From: Laburnicola sp. R22_1
Taxonomy: Eukaryota; Ascomycota; Dothideomycetes; Pleosporales; Didymosphaeriaceae
Assembly (NCBI GenBank): GCA_014281115.1
Contig: JACONQ010000006.1
Coordinates: forward strand, 620,001-684,000
DNA length: 64,000 nt
Direction of reading: 5' to 3'
Part shown: one piece after another, positions 1-11,039 of the stretch
Layout: the number at the start of each line of letters is the position of its first letter
How positions within the stretch are numbered: position 1 is the first letter of the stretch
Notes under the pieces: generated by a model
What the model saw: the letters and a program-made list of their open reading frames with translations, nothing else
Databases searched by the model: none
Told to the model about the DNA's origin: nothing
Translations under genes and position numbers: made by a program

Positions 1-2660
1 GTCCTTAACAAACACCTGCTGCGCAGAGCAAAAACAGCCTTACGCGCTCTAATTAGTTATCTTATAGGCTATAATAGTATAAACGTCTTTAGGATTTAGC
101 TACCTATAAAGGATTACATTGTCCGCACCTATAATGTTGTGTTTAATGCATTAACTTTTTATAAAGGTTGTAATGGCTATACTAATAATAATATAATAAA
201 GAAGGTAATTAAGCTGCTAGATATTCTAGAAACTTATAAAAATAATAATATCTCTATTAATAAGCTTATAATAACACGTTAGCGACGTATACATAATAAA
301 ATCACTATAATTACAGCACTATTAGTTATACTAACGCCCTTAATAAAGCTATTAGTAAGGGGTAAGTTAATTAACTCGCTTAACAAAGTTAACAAATCTA
401 TTAAATCTAATACTATAGTAGATTATCTTACAGAATATTCTACAATAAGAAATTATCGTCCGTCGCCTACGCAGTAAGACGCTACTAGTTAGTTAGCCAC
501 TAAGATTAAAGGCTATATACCTAATTAATGCGATAACAACGCGCTATATTAACGTAATCTAAATCTCTTATAAGATAATATTATCACTACAAAGCGTGTG
601 CGTAAGACATCTACTTATCTAGGCAATTTTAAGACTTACGTAATTTAACTAGAAGTATAAAATATAGAATTATACTTACGTACCTTTGCTGCAATTACAA
701 TTAATAATAATAAGACAGATAACTTTCGAATTTACTAAAGTTAGTTGCCGTCTCCCCCGTAGTATATAGATTAGCTTAAGAATTATTTATATAGTAAGTA
801 GTTTATAAAAGCTACTAAGCGTAAGTATTAAGAGGTCTAGGGTAAGGGCTACTTTCGTAAGACCTTAGCAACACTATAATCCGCGCTAGACAAAGGCGTA
901 GAGGTAATTCTGCTTATGTGGGTATTCGTATATAAGATTAATAAGGATGACTACCTCTATAAATACAAAGCTCGACTTGTCGCGCGAGGCGACTTGCAGA
1001 AGTAGTTTGGCGATACGTACATAATTACGCTTACCACACGCATCTTTTAAGTAGTTATTATAATTGCTAATTACTTTAAATTGGAGCTTAAGTAGTACAA
1101 CGTACCTAACGCTTTCCTTAACTCTATACTTAATTATAAGCTCTACGCAAAGACGCCTAATAGTTTTAAAGAGGACAGTAATCTTCTAGAGGTACTGCGC
1201 GCCCTCTATAGTTTAAAAGACGCTCTACTTCTATAGTACAACACGTTTTAAGTAGCAATTAAGCAGCTAGGGCTCAGACGCATTAACAGCTTCCTCTACT
1301 TATATATTAATAAGTGGCTCATCTTGTTTGTCTACGTTAATAATATTATTATGGCCTTTTATTAATTAAACGCCTTATTACACTATAAACTTAAGAGCCA
1401 ACTTAAGGATCGCTTTAGTATTAAGGTAATAGGAGACCTGTCCTAGTTCTTAGAGGTGAGGGTTATACGAGACCGCTTAAAGCAAAAGCTTTGGCTTATA
1501 TAAGACATATATATTAATAAGATTTATAAGAAATATAGTATCTAACTAGTAGGCTATAAGAAATCTAAGTTTTTACTAGACGTTAACTCGCTTAATAAGT
1601 TGCTTAAAAAGACTAACACTAGCTATACAAAGCTTTATTAGGAGCTTATTAGCCACCTAGTATATATTATACACTAGACGAGACCTAATATCGCTTATAG
1701 TTACGTTATACTTGCTTGCCATCTTACTAATATTAGATAGTTATATATTATAGTAGTATAATGCGTTTAGTATTACCTACTAGTAACTTAGTATTACGCT
1801 ATTAAAGAATCCTATAATAATAATATTATAGAGATAGTCTCTAATAAGTAGGGCTATCGCGATCTATTATTCTTTAGGGCATTAGATACCTTATACGCCG
1901 ATAGTTAGGAGACTTATTATAGCTCATAAGGCTAGTACTTCTTTCTCTATAGTATAATTATTAACTAGAAGGCTATTATCTAGTGTATAGTTACTAAATT
2001 AATCACAGAATTAGAGCTATTATCTATCTTATTTACTAGATTATAGATAGTAGAGTGGCTTCGCTTTTTTAATAGTATCTTATTTAAAATAGGTATACTG
2101 CCTATAATATACTATAATAACTAGTAAATAGTAGAAATTATTAATAAGGATCTAGATCGGCTTTATATAAAGCTCTACCACGTTAATATCTATTAACTCT
2201 AGATATAATAAAAAGTAGAGCGTTAACAACTTATAGTTAAATAGGTCCCTACTAATAAGATGGCTGCTAACAGCCTCACTAAGATCTTCTTAAAAGCCAA
2301 GCATTAGAAGTTTATACGATAGCTCTATCTAGTTAATATTACTTAGTGTTCATAGGGCGAGTTATAATAGTAATATTAGTGGCGTTTAAGTTAGCAATTA
2401 TAACGTTAATTGCAATACTAATAATTAATAAAAATAGTCTATATAAGGATATTTCTAGCTTTAATTAATCTTACAATCCTCTTAAAGCTAAGGGGATGTG
2501 TGACGGATTTTAGGTGAGTATGTCAGCGGTGCTGTGATTACGTTAGCGTCTTGGCCCGTTCTCTACTTAGGAGTATACAGGGCTTCCATAGCTTAATAGT
2601 TACAATTAACAATTGCCTTAACTTTCGACTAAGGATCTTAACAATCCAACAAAAACTAGA
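1..2660 (+). mobile_element. Ty1/copia retrotransposon, 3' part of pol plus 3' LTR start, RIP-inactivated
   Basis: In one plus-strand frame, broken by many TAG/TAA codons, the order is integrase C-terminal part (about 1-180), reverse transcriptase (about 890-1,400) and RNase H (about 1,880-2,360), which is copia order. Readable stretches include YLYKYKARLVARGDLQ and VPNAFLN. The RT active-site motif YVDD reads YVNN at about 1,330-1,350, as two G-to-A changes would give. A purine-rich tract (about 2,483-2,497) precedes an LTR-like start TGTGACGG at about 2,497-2,499. The LTR end is not certain and is placed near 2,660. The 5' half of the element lies outside the window. A dead copy; no product expected. 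Confidence 0.85.
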
Positions 2661-2689
2661 AACAGCGTCAAATAAAGGGTAGGACTCTG

Positions 2690-3165
2690 CCTCTTAAGCA
2701 ACCAGATAAGTGGCATAGAGGAGCTGTTTTCTAGTTACCTGCCTGCGTACAGAGGGCGCGCAACTCTCTCAGCTAACAAGAGGCTAAAAAACAACAATTA
2801 GAACTCCAAAAAAGTCAGCAAAGAGAGATCCAGATAGCTAATAGGCAGCTTAAAGCTCGTCTACTACAGAAGAAGCGTGTTGCACAGGCAGCAACTCAAG
2901 ATGCGCGCGCCAAGGAGAAGGCTGATTAGGCTACTAAGCGACGCCTCCGTCAACAGGCTCGTACGGCGCAACAACAACTTCAGAGACGTCTCAAATTAGC
3001 CAGAAAGGGCAATACAAAGGCTTCTAAGTCTACTACTAGGCTTATTAAGAAGAAAAAGCCTGCGCCAGCACCTGTGCGCATTAATGAAGCTGCATCTGCT
3101 CCACCAACGCCCTTATCACGCAGAGGCCAAATTATCAGAACACTAAGTAGATATCTATAATCTAA
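2690..3165 (+). pseudogene. Low-RIP relic of a pogo-family transposase C-terminal tail
   Basis: This stretch keeps near-normal composition. One plus frame is open for most of it and gives a Lys/Arg/Gln/Ala-rich helical tail (KARLLQKKRVAQAA, then ARTAQQQLQRRLKLARKG), ending in a Ser/Thr/Pro-rich end and a stop near 3,160. Ascomycete pogo/Fot1 transposases commonly end in such a charged coiled-coil tail, so I infer a displaced C-terminus of that class. One internal stop (near 2,928) breaks it. It sits between the copia LTR and the truncated pogo copy. It could instead be part of a gag-like protein. Confidence 0.4.
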
Positions 3166-3321
3166 GTAGCTAGCAATCATCTACAGACGTAGGAGACCTC
3201 AACCCTAAAAAATCTCGCGATAAAAGCTTTTGTATAGAGCTCTACAGCCTCATGTTGGGCAGCGCGCTTATGCTAGGGTGGCGCGTTTTGGTGACGCGGC
3301 GCACCAACTGCCAAGGCACAG

Positions 3322-4763
3322 TATAACTTTGTTAAGCGCTAGCTAAAACTTTAAGTCAAGTTTAATTAAAAGTATGACTATAAGAGAGCCCTCTAGGAGG
3401 ATTCTAAGATAATATAAGACTAGTTCTAGCTTGTAGAGAATATAAAGGCTAAGTATAGTATTTTAGATAAGAACATCTATAATTTCGACGAGTCTGGCTT
3501 TATAATAGGCATAATATTAACTAGAGTAATAGTTATAGGCTCTAAGCGTTAAGGATAGCTAAAGTAGGTGTAGTAGAGTAATAGGGAGTAGATAATAGTT
3601 ATCTAAGGCATTAACGCAATAGAGTGGTAGATCCCACTCTTTATTATTTTTAGGGGCAAGCACTACCTCTCTGCCTAGTATAAGGAGAAGGATCTACCTT
3701 ATAATTAGGTTATTATAGTCTCTAAAAACAGCTAGACAATAAATAAGCTTAGTCTACAATAGCTAAAGTACTTTAATAAGTATATAAAGAGACTTACTAC
3801 TAGTAGAGTATGTTTACTTATTATTAATAGCTATAAAAGTTATAACTTACTTAAATTTTAAAATTACTATAAAAAGAGTAATATTATTACTCTCTATATA
3901 CCTTTATATTTGTTGCACCTCTTATAGCCACTTAATATAGATTGTTTTACGCTGTTAAAGAAGGCGTATAGGCGCTAAGCTAAGAATCTAATACGTAACC
4001 ACATTACGCACATTACTAAAATTAAGTTCCTAACTTATTTTATTGCTACTTTTAAGGCTTTAATTACTAAAAGTAATATTAAAGAAGGCTTTTAAGGTGC
4101 TGGCCTAGTGCTCCACAACCTAGAAGTTGTAATATCGCAGCTTAACGTCCGCCTGCATAAGCCTTCACTTTGTACTATTCGCGATAGTATATAAGAATTG
4201 CAAACTCTACGAAATAGTATAAAACTTAGGTCGCAATTAACGCTAGTTAAGTAGAGAATTTAAAGGCATATAGATAGTTCCCTAACTTATATAGTTAAGA
4301 CGGTGAAAAAGCTTATTAAAGGTGCTAAGCTAATAGAATATTCTTTAGTGTTAATAACTAAACGCAACGCTAAACTTTAAGCTACTAATAAGGCCGCCAC
4401 GCAATATAAATTATATAAAAGAAAGCGAGTATAGTGTAAAGGAGTCCTTATAGCTAAAGAGAGCCAGTGGCTAGCCACTCTAAAGAAGTTTGGGGCGCAC
4501 AGTAATAGGCAAAAGGCAAAGAAGAGAGTGCGCGCTAATAGAGATAAATCTACTTAACAGCGCTATAGACGCTGCGGCAAGCCCGGGCATAATAAAACAA
4601 TCTATAGTCAGTCTATAGAAGTAGATTCTAAATAGATTAGCCTATTTAGACTATTAAAAATAGTTTGTGTTAACTCTATACTATTATAAATAGTATAGAA
4701 CTTAGTGGGGTCTTAGCAAAGTAATTAACTTAATAGAATAATTAACTCGAGTGTAAAGTATGT
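3322..4763 (+). mobile_element. Pogo/Fot1-type DNA transposon, 5'-truncated copy 1
   Basis: This copy aligns without net indel (1442 bp, offset 40,675) to 43,997-45,438. It carries the DDE_1 transposase domain with many stops: FDESGF near 3,483, a degenerate IIDGH-type motif reading IINSY (Asp to Asn) near 3,820, and a C-terminal CCHC-type zinc knuckle (RCGKPGHN) near 4,570. The right inverted repeat is intact up to 4,763 and is followed by TA. The left inverted repeat and helix-turn-helix part are missing; at 3,322 the sequence changes abruptly to unrelated DNA. Confidence 0.85.
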
Positions 4764-4783
4764 TAGTTTATTTTATTTTATTT

Positions 4784-5112
4784 ATAACTAAAAGGTTTCT
4801 AATAGAAAGATTATAATAATAGTAGTCATTTTTTCTACTATTATAGATATAGAAAAGCGTTTTAAAATATTTTAATAAAAAGAAGTACTATTATAATATA
4901 AAAGCACTATAAGAGTTATTATATTATATATAAAATAACTAGTAGTTAGAATTTAAATATAATATAATAGTAATATTTATATAAATTTAATATATAGATA
5001 GGTTGTATATATAGTTAGAACATCTTTTTATTAATACTATCTTAAAACGCTTTTCTATATTAATAATAGTAAAAGGAATAACTACTATTATTATAATATT
5101 TTTATAGGCGTT
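4784..5112. repeat. Family C inverted pair (copies C1 and C2)
   Basis: C1 (minus, about 4,784-4,884) and C2 (plus, about 5,027-5,112) are copies of a roughly 110-bp unit whose core contains CTTAAAACGCTTTTCTAT and ends in a variant of TTAGTCGCAAAAAA. Their CCTTTTT ends face each other across about 140 bp. The same arrangement recurs at 8,464-8,796. Non-coding; possibly the ends of a small inverted-repeat element. Confidence 0.55.
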
Positions 5113-6120
5113 GTATTGTTTATTTAGTATTAATTACTCTTTTTAACTCTATTTTTTTAATTTAAGCCTACATAGGTTGGGATAGAAAGGCTACTCTAGT
5201 CTAGCACCTAAAAATATAGTCTACTTCTAGTCTCTACTAATGTAATAATAGTTTATAAACTACGCATATGTCTTCTATTATCTATAAGCGCTCTAATAAC
5301 TATTAAACTTACTTAAAGTATGCATAGCAAATTAGTCTAGGTAGACTCTTACTCTATTATTAGCAATTGTGCTATATTTACGCGCTACTATGCAGCACAC
5401 TTATATAACACGCTTTCTATCTAACGCTATAATAATTATAAGAATCTAATATATCTACGTAATACTTTTCTCCTCTAGTAACTTATTAATAAATATCTTC
5501 TTCTTTTTTCCTCTTAATCTTGCCCTTTATTACCGCCTTTCTAACCTATAGTAATATAAGAAACTATAGTAGGAACTCTATATATTTATTATTACACCTC
5601 TACTTACTAATTTATTACTAGTCTAACTAGTATACTAAAACTACTTTATATAGGCTAAGGTATACCTTTTACTTTAACTTATTAATAATCTTTTAGATAA
5701 AGTAATACTCTAGTATAGCCCTAGTAATAGTAGTAAGTAAATAGAAAGTATACTTTTAGGTAGTATTAACTACAATTTTAGTATTAGAGCTTAGGAGAAT
5801 AGTAGGAAATAGAGTAGTAGAAGTCTTCTTAAGGTTAACTTTAATATAAAAATAGAGTGTTAGTATACCTATAGTATATAAGCTTTTATCTAGCATATAT
5901 CTTATAAGTAATATAAATCTACTATTATAGCTATTACTTCTAGTAATATCTTTAGAAATAATAGTAGAGGAGAGAGATAATAGTTATAATAAGCACCTTT
6001 TTATTCTCCCCTACTCTAAACTAGTATAGTAATATAGCCTTACTATATTTTATATATAGATTTTTTTTGTTAGAGTAGGCGCACTAAGCTTGCTTAGTAA
6101 GCTTAGGCTAACACACTAAC

Positions 6121-6228
6121 CCCTTTTTATTAAACACCTTAAAACGCTTTTCTATGTTAATAATAGTAGGAGAAATAACTGCTATTATAGTAATATTGTT
6201 ATTAGAAACCTCTTAGTCGCAAAAAAAA
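6121..6228 (+). repeat. Family C unit, copy C3
   Basis: The least altered family C unit in this part of the window, about 108 bp, from CCCTTTTTATTAAACACC to the CGCAAAAA end. An internal near-palindrome (TAATAGTAGG...AACTGCTATTA) is visible. No coding capacity. Confidence 0.6.
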
Positions 6229-6380
6229 ACCTATACTATTTTTATTAGACACTTCTTAGTTGCAAAAAAACCTATATATATATAGTCTTACTTAGAATCT
6301 TATTTAAAACTATACTAGTTTAAAAGAGAAAATAGCTAAGAATAATATAAGTAAAGAGGCTATATTTTAGATTAGTAATT

Positions 6381-7621
6381 AGAAAGAAAAATATTATAGA
6401 CCTTTTAGTATATAGTACAACGCTATAAGAAAAAGCTATAAGTGTGCTAAAAATATATTAAAAAAGGTAAAGTAGCTTAAAGATAGGTTAGGACTATTTG
6501 TTAGCATATGCAAATTAGCCCCTTATACTAAAGATAGTTAATTATAAGATATACTAAGTACTAAAGTTAATAATATAACGCGTAGTTATCTACGCGCACG
6601 CAATATAAATCTATAACTAGGTATAGATTAAGTGTTTATTTATCTACAATATAATATATTTAATTATTACGCAAGACCTTAAAATTAGTTGCTATATCTA
6701 TCCTTTACTTTAAAGATACTATTACTATTACTACTAGATATATAGTGTTATGCCCCTATTTAGGAGACGCAAACAATAACGCGGCTAGATATAATAGCTA
6801 GACGCCGCTTAATATTAAAAACCGCATAGTTTATACTAAGGACCTATAGATAGCTACTATAGAATTAGATTTCTATATTAAGAAGAATATAAATATTAGT
6901 AAGTAGGAGCCTAGAATTAAAGGCGGAAGTAGAATAAGCCTTATAATATAGATTGCCCTATGCTAGTTTAGGTATAAGGTACTTATAACTATTAAAAATA
7001 AGGACTAGAAGAATATAGATATTTTTATAAAGTAAGAGTCTAGGTTAGTGGCTATATACTACTATGTAGCTTATAGAAGCAATTACTGCCTAATATTAGA
7101 TTTCTAATTAATAGCTACTTACTTTAAAGATAGTAGTTATATAAAGTAGGTACTAGAGATATAGGGAATATATAAATACGTAATTATACTATAGGATATT
7201 TATAGATAATAGGTAGAGTAAGAATAGTAAAGTATTAGAATACTATTTAGTATTAGGAGTAGGAAGTGCGCGTGCGATTTATTATATATTATAGTAGTAG
7301 TAGAGTATATATTTAGGAGTTTTAAGTAGTAAATTATCTAGTAACGTAGTAAAAAGTTATAAGGTAGTGTTAATTATCTAGTAACGCAGCAGGTAGGTAG
7401 GCAGATAGGATGTTATTATTGTAGATTGTCTTAGAAGCTAGGGAGAGATATTAGAAAAACTTTAACGCGCTCTAGTCTAGGGCTTATCGCTTACATATAA
7501 TATAATATTATATAATATTATATAGGCGCTAGTAACGTAATAAAAAAACGAAGTAATTAAACGTAGTGGGGCCACTTAAAAACTAATAAGTGGAGGCAGT
7601 TTATACTCCTGCCTAGGAGGG
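6381..7621 (+). mobile_element. Family B element, copy B1 (1241 bp)
   Basis: Runs from an AGAAAGA...AGACC end to the TTTATACTCCTGCCTAGG end. It is flanked by 14-bp sequences at 6,367-6,380 and 7,622-7,635 that agree at 12 of 14 positions, as expected for a target duplication blurred by RIP. Other long copies lie at 41,116-42,396 and 60,712-62,041, both inverted. A degenerate frame on this strand (RLVAIYYYVAYRSNY) recurs in other copies but I do not recognise it. Superfamily unknown. Confidence 0.65.
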
Positions 7622-7993
7622 TTATATTAGTAATAAAACCCTTTATTATTCTATTTCTAAATAGATTAAATTATTACTATGTAAAGACTACTAGTAAAAT
7701 AAGTCCTTAATAAATAAAAAGTCTCGCTTTTTATATTAACTTTTAACTATTAAAAAATTTATTATATAAAATTTTTTTATAATAACCTTTTACGCTCTTT
7801 TTAATTACTAAGTAGAGGGCCCTGCTTTATTTATTATATTATTTAAAATAAAAGCCTTTATTATTCTACCCCTAGATAGTTAATTAATAATATATATAAA
7901 AAATCTAACTAAGGTTAAGTTTACACTATATATTAAGAAATGTAAAATAGAAAATACTAAGATCTAGTATCTAGCACCTACTTTTAACTATAT

Positions 7994-8191
7994 ATTATTA
8001 ATTAACTATTTAAACATAGAATATTAAAGACTTTTATTTTAAATAATATAATAAAAAAGTAGAGCCCTCTACTTAGTAATTAAAAAGAGTGTAAAAAATA
8101 ATTATAAAGAAAGCGCATTTAAACAACTAATCTTAATCTACTTTAACCTTGAACTAAAAAATACGTTAAAAAAGATATTTAGTAAGCCAAC
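7994..8191 (+). repeat. Family A internally deleted derivative (about 200 bp)
   Basis: Begins with the family A left end (TTAACTA..., AAGGC-type tract, GCAGAGCCC-type tract, GTAATTAAAAAGAG) and jumps directly to its right end (CTTAATCTACTTTAACC ... AGTAAGCCAAC). The roughly 900 bp found between these ends in long copies is missing, as in non-autonomous DNA-element derivatives. A second derivative lies at 34,449-34,663. Confidence 0.6.
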
Positions 8192-8463
8192 ACTTTTAAC
8201 TATATATTATTAAATTAACTACTTAAAAGTAGAATAATAAAGGCTTTTATATTAACTAATATTAAAAAAGTAAAGCCGTTTACTTAGTAATTAAACAGAG
8301 TATAATAAGATAATTATAAAAAATAGATATACTTTTAACTATAGTATAGTAGTTAAGTTAACCCTAAGCTAGTGTACGTAATAGCCTTATAGGGTGCTAA
8401 ATAATAAACGCGTTATTAATTTAATTATGTGTATTTAAGATTTCTTTTTTACTAAGAGCTAGT

Positions 8464-8796
8464 ACGGCTTGTTTTTTTCTGCGACTAAGAGATTTCTAAT
8501 AAAAATATTACAATAATAGCAGTTATTTCTCCTGCTATTATTAACACAGAAAAGCGTTTTAAGGTGTTTAACAAAAGGGGAAGAGCTAGTATATAGAAAA
8601 AAAGGTTATAGCTAGATTTTCTTTTACTATAGTAATGTAATAGGATATAGCTTTTATTATTTAAAAACTATGGTATACTAATATAACCCTTTTCTATTAA
8701 TATTTTAAAACGCTTTTCTATATTTATAATAGTAGAAGAATTAACTACTATTATTATAATTCTTTTAATAGAAACTTCTTAGTTATTAAAAAAATA
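8464..8796. repeat. Family C inverted pair (copies C4 and C5)
   Basis: C4 (minus, about 8,464-8,578) and C5 (plus, about 8,684-8,796) face each other across about 100 bp, in the same arrangement as C1/C2. The spacer (GAGCTAGTATATAGAAAAA ... TAGCTAGATTTTCTTTTAC) is itself repeated at 47,167-47,230 and, reversed and nearly unmutated, at 59,750-59,810. Confidence 0.6.
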
Positions 8797-8890
8797 TAAT
8801 TACTAAGTAGGGGCTCTGCTTTTTTATTATATTATTTAAGATAAAAGTCTTTATTTTTCTACTACTAGATAGATTTAATTAACGCTATAT
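8790..8890 (-). repeat. Family A end fragment
   Basis: A roughly 100-bp copy of the family A left end in reverse orientation (ATTACTAAGTAGGGGCTCTGC ... AAAGTC...). Similar isolated ends lie near 7,790-7,900, 10,375-10,470, 10,895-11,020, 35,828-35,945, 46,905-46,985 and 49,740-49,845. Non-coding. Confidence 0.55.
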
Positions 8891-9129
8891 AAACAAAACC
8901 ATAGTAATATAGCCTTACTATATATTATATAATAGAAAAAGTTTTAAGTAAGTGTGCACATCTATAGCACCTAGGTGGCTCTATACACACCTATATATAT
9001 CTACACACTAAATACACTCTAAGCGTACTAGTAATAGTACTTTTGTCTTAGTGTGTATATGCGTACCTATACTACTAGTGCACTTAGAATATCTAGAGTA
9101 TATAGAACACCTATACTACCTATATGTAG

Positions 9130-10215
9130 TATTATTTTATCGACCTAGGGGTAGGACGATAAAGACTTTTATCTTAAATAATAATAAAAAAAAGTAGAGC
9201 CCTCTGCTTAGTAATTAAAAAAAGGCGTAAAAAGGTAATAAAAAAAGTGTGTTTAAACTGCTAAGCAAGCTTAGTAGTCTTAGCACAAGACTTCTATAAG
9301 CAATTTCTTTATAAAAAGGCTACTTAGAACTTTAGGAGAGATATAACTTTAGCGTAGCTATACTATAAGCTATTTCTCCTCTACTATTCTAAGTTATAAA
9401 CTACTATCCTAATTATCATAAATAATATAAGTTAATATATTAATAGGTACATACTATTTCTTATAAGTGGGATAAAGGTAATGTATACTAGATATACTAT
9501 TACTTTATTACTATATTAAACTTATCCTTAATAAATCTCCTCCTATTACTATCTCTCTACGCCCTACTATCTATTTAGATATTAATATTATTCCTAAAGA
9601 AGTACTTGCCGCTATTAAAGAGTATACGCTGCAGTTTTGCGCTACTACTATTAAGGTAATAACACTAGAGTTCTATTTTATTTATAAAATAATTATCTAT
9701 AAAAGCCTAGTATACCTAACTATCTAGGAGGCAATCTTTATATACTAGCTAGGTTAGCAGCTTATCTAGTTTTTAAAGACTAGCAAGTCTATATTTCTAC
9801 TTTAGTAGAAGTAATTACTCCTTATTAGTAATAGAATCCTCTAGTAAGGATATAAGAGGATAATAAGGTATTTATTAATAAGCTATAAGGTAGTAAGAGT
9901 ATTATATAGATCTACAAGATCCTCCTAGCTATTATTATTACTATTAAGTTAGCTTATTTAAGTAAGTACACTATGTAGCAGCGTAAGCAAGAATAACTAA
10001 TAATAGTAGTAGTAATAAGCTAGGTATACTGTGTACACTATAAGTAAATCTTGTATATATTAGGAGCTTTTAGGGTGTAGAGTTATTAAGGTATTTAAGA
10101 TTAGTCTTTAATTAGAATTAGGTGCAGTATATAGTAGTATATAATAACCTTCTATCTTAATCTACTTTAACCTCAAACTAAATAAAAGGTTAAAAAAGGT
10201 ATTTGGCAAGCCGAC
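9130..10215 (+). mobile_element. Family A element, long copy A1
   Basis: Family A runs from an end containing CCTAGGGGTAG and GCAGAGCCC to an end reading GGTATTTGGCAAGCCGAC. A1 aligns along its length with 37,884-39,044 and 45,470-46,812, and reversed with 26,553-27,671. No continuous frame survives and I see no known transposase motif. The two ends are not inverted copies of each other, so it is not an ordinary terminal-inverted-repeat element. Superfamily unknown. Confidence 0.65.
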
Positions 10216-11039
10216 GTTACTATCTATATAATACTAATTAATTAGCAAATAAAGCTCTTTAATTAGCTAAAATTTAATAAAAAGCTTAGTAATCTACTTA
10301 GTACGCTGCTTAGCAAGCTTTTAAAAAATATTTTTAAAAGTACAAAGTTAAAGTCTCTTACTATATAGTAATTACTCACGCTCTTTTTAATTACTAAGCC
10401 GGGGGCTCTGCTTTTTTTGTTATGTTATTTGAGATGAAAGCCTTTGTCGTCCTAACCCTAGGTAGAATTAACGCCACATATATAGTAATTACTAGTTAAT
10501 ATAATAGTATTAATTACTAGTGTATTATATAGAACTTCTACCTAACTCTAAATTCTAAGTTTTATAGATTTAAAAATAGAAATAATATAGTTTTATAATT
10601 ATTTAAAAGAATTAAATTAGACGAAAATTAGTAGCTTAGTAAAGAACACTATTTTAAAAAGTATACATATTAAATAGGTACTCTACAGCTAGCTATATAG
10701 ATATTAATATCTAATACTCTATACTAGCAAGTATAGAGGGTGTATAGAATAATTATACAAGAAAAGGAAATAATATAATAAAACTAACGTTAGTGTTCAT
10801 TACTTATATCTAGAAGGAGTGTAGATAGAAAGGAAAAGATCCTATAGTATATAGGCTATAGCATATAGGCATAATATAATTTCTATATATGTGTGTGACG
10901 TTAAATTAACTACCTAGGGGTAGCACGACAAAGGCTTTCATCTCAAATAACATAACAAAAAAAGCAGAGCCCCTGCTTAGTAATTAAAAAACAGCGTAAA
11001 AAGGTAGTTATAAAATAATAATAATTTCTATATAATATA

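Larger units (their letters stand above)
4766..6380. other. AT-rich unclassified repeat-derived DNA with family C copies
   Basis: No open frame or recognisable protein motif. The stretch contains an inverted pair of family C units (about 4,784-4,884 and 5,027-5,112) and one further unit at 6,121-6,228. Composition (TpA-rich, few CpA/TpG) matches RIP-altered repeats. The rest shows nothing I can name. Confidence 0.5.

Noticed and set aside
2980..3180. 66-codon minus-strand open frame
   Set aside because: Opposite strand of the weakly mutated transposase-tail frame; no family features.
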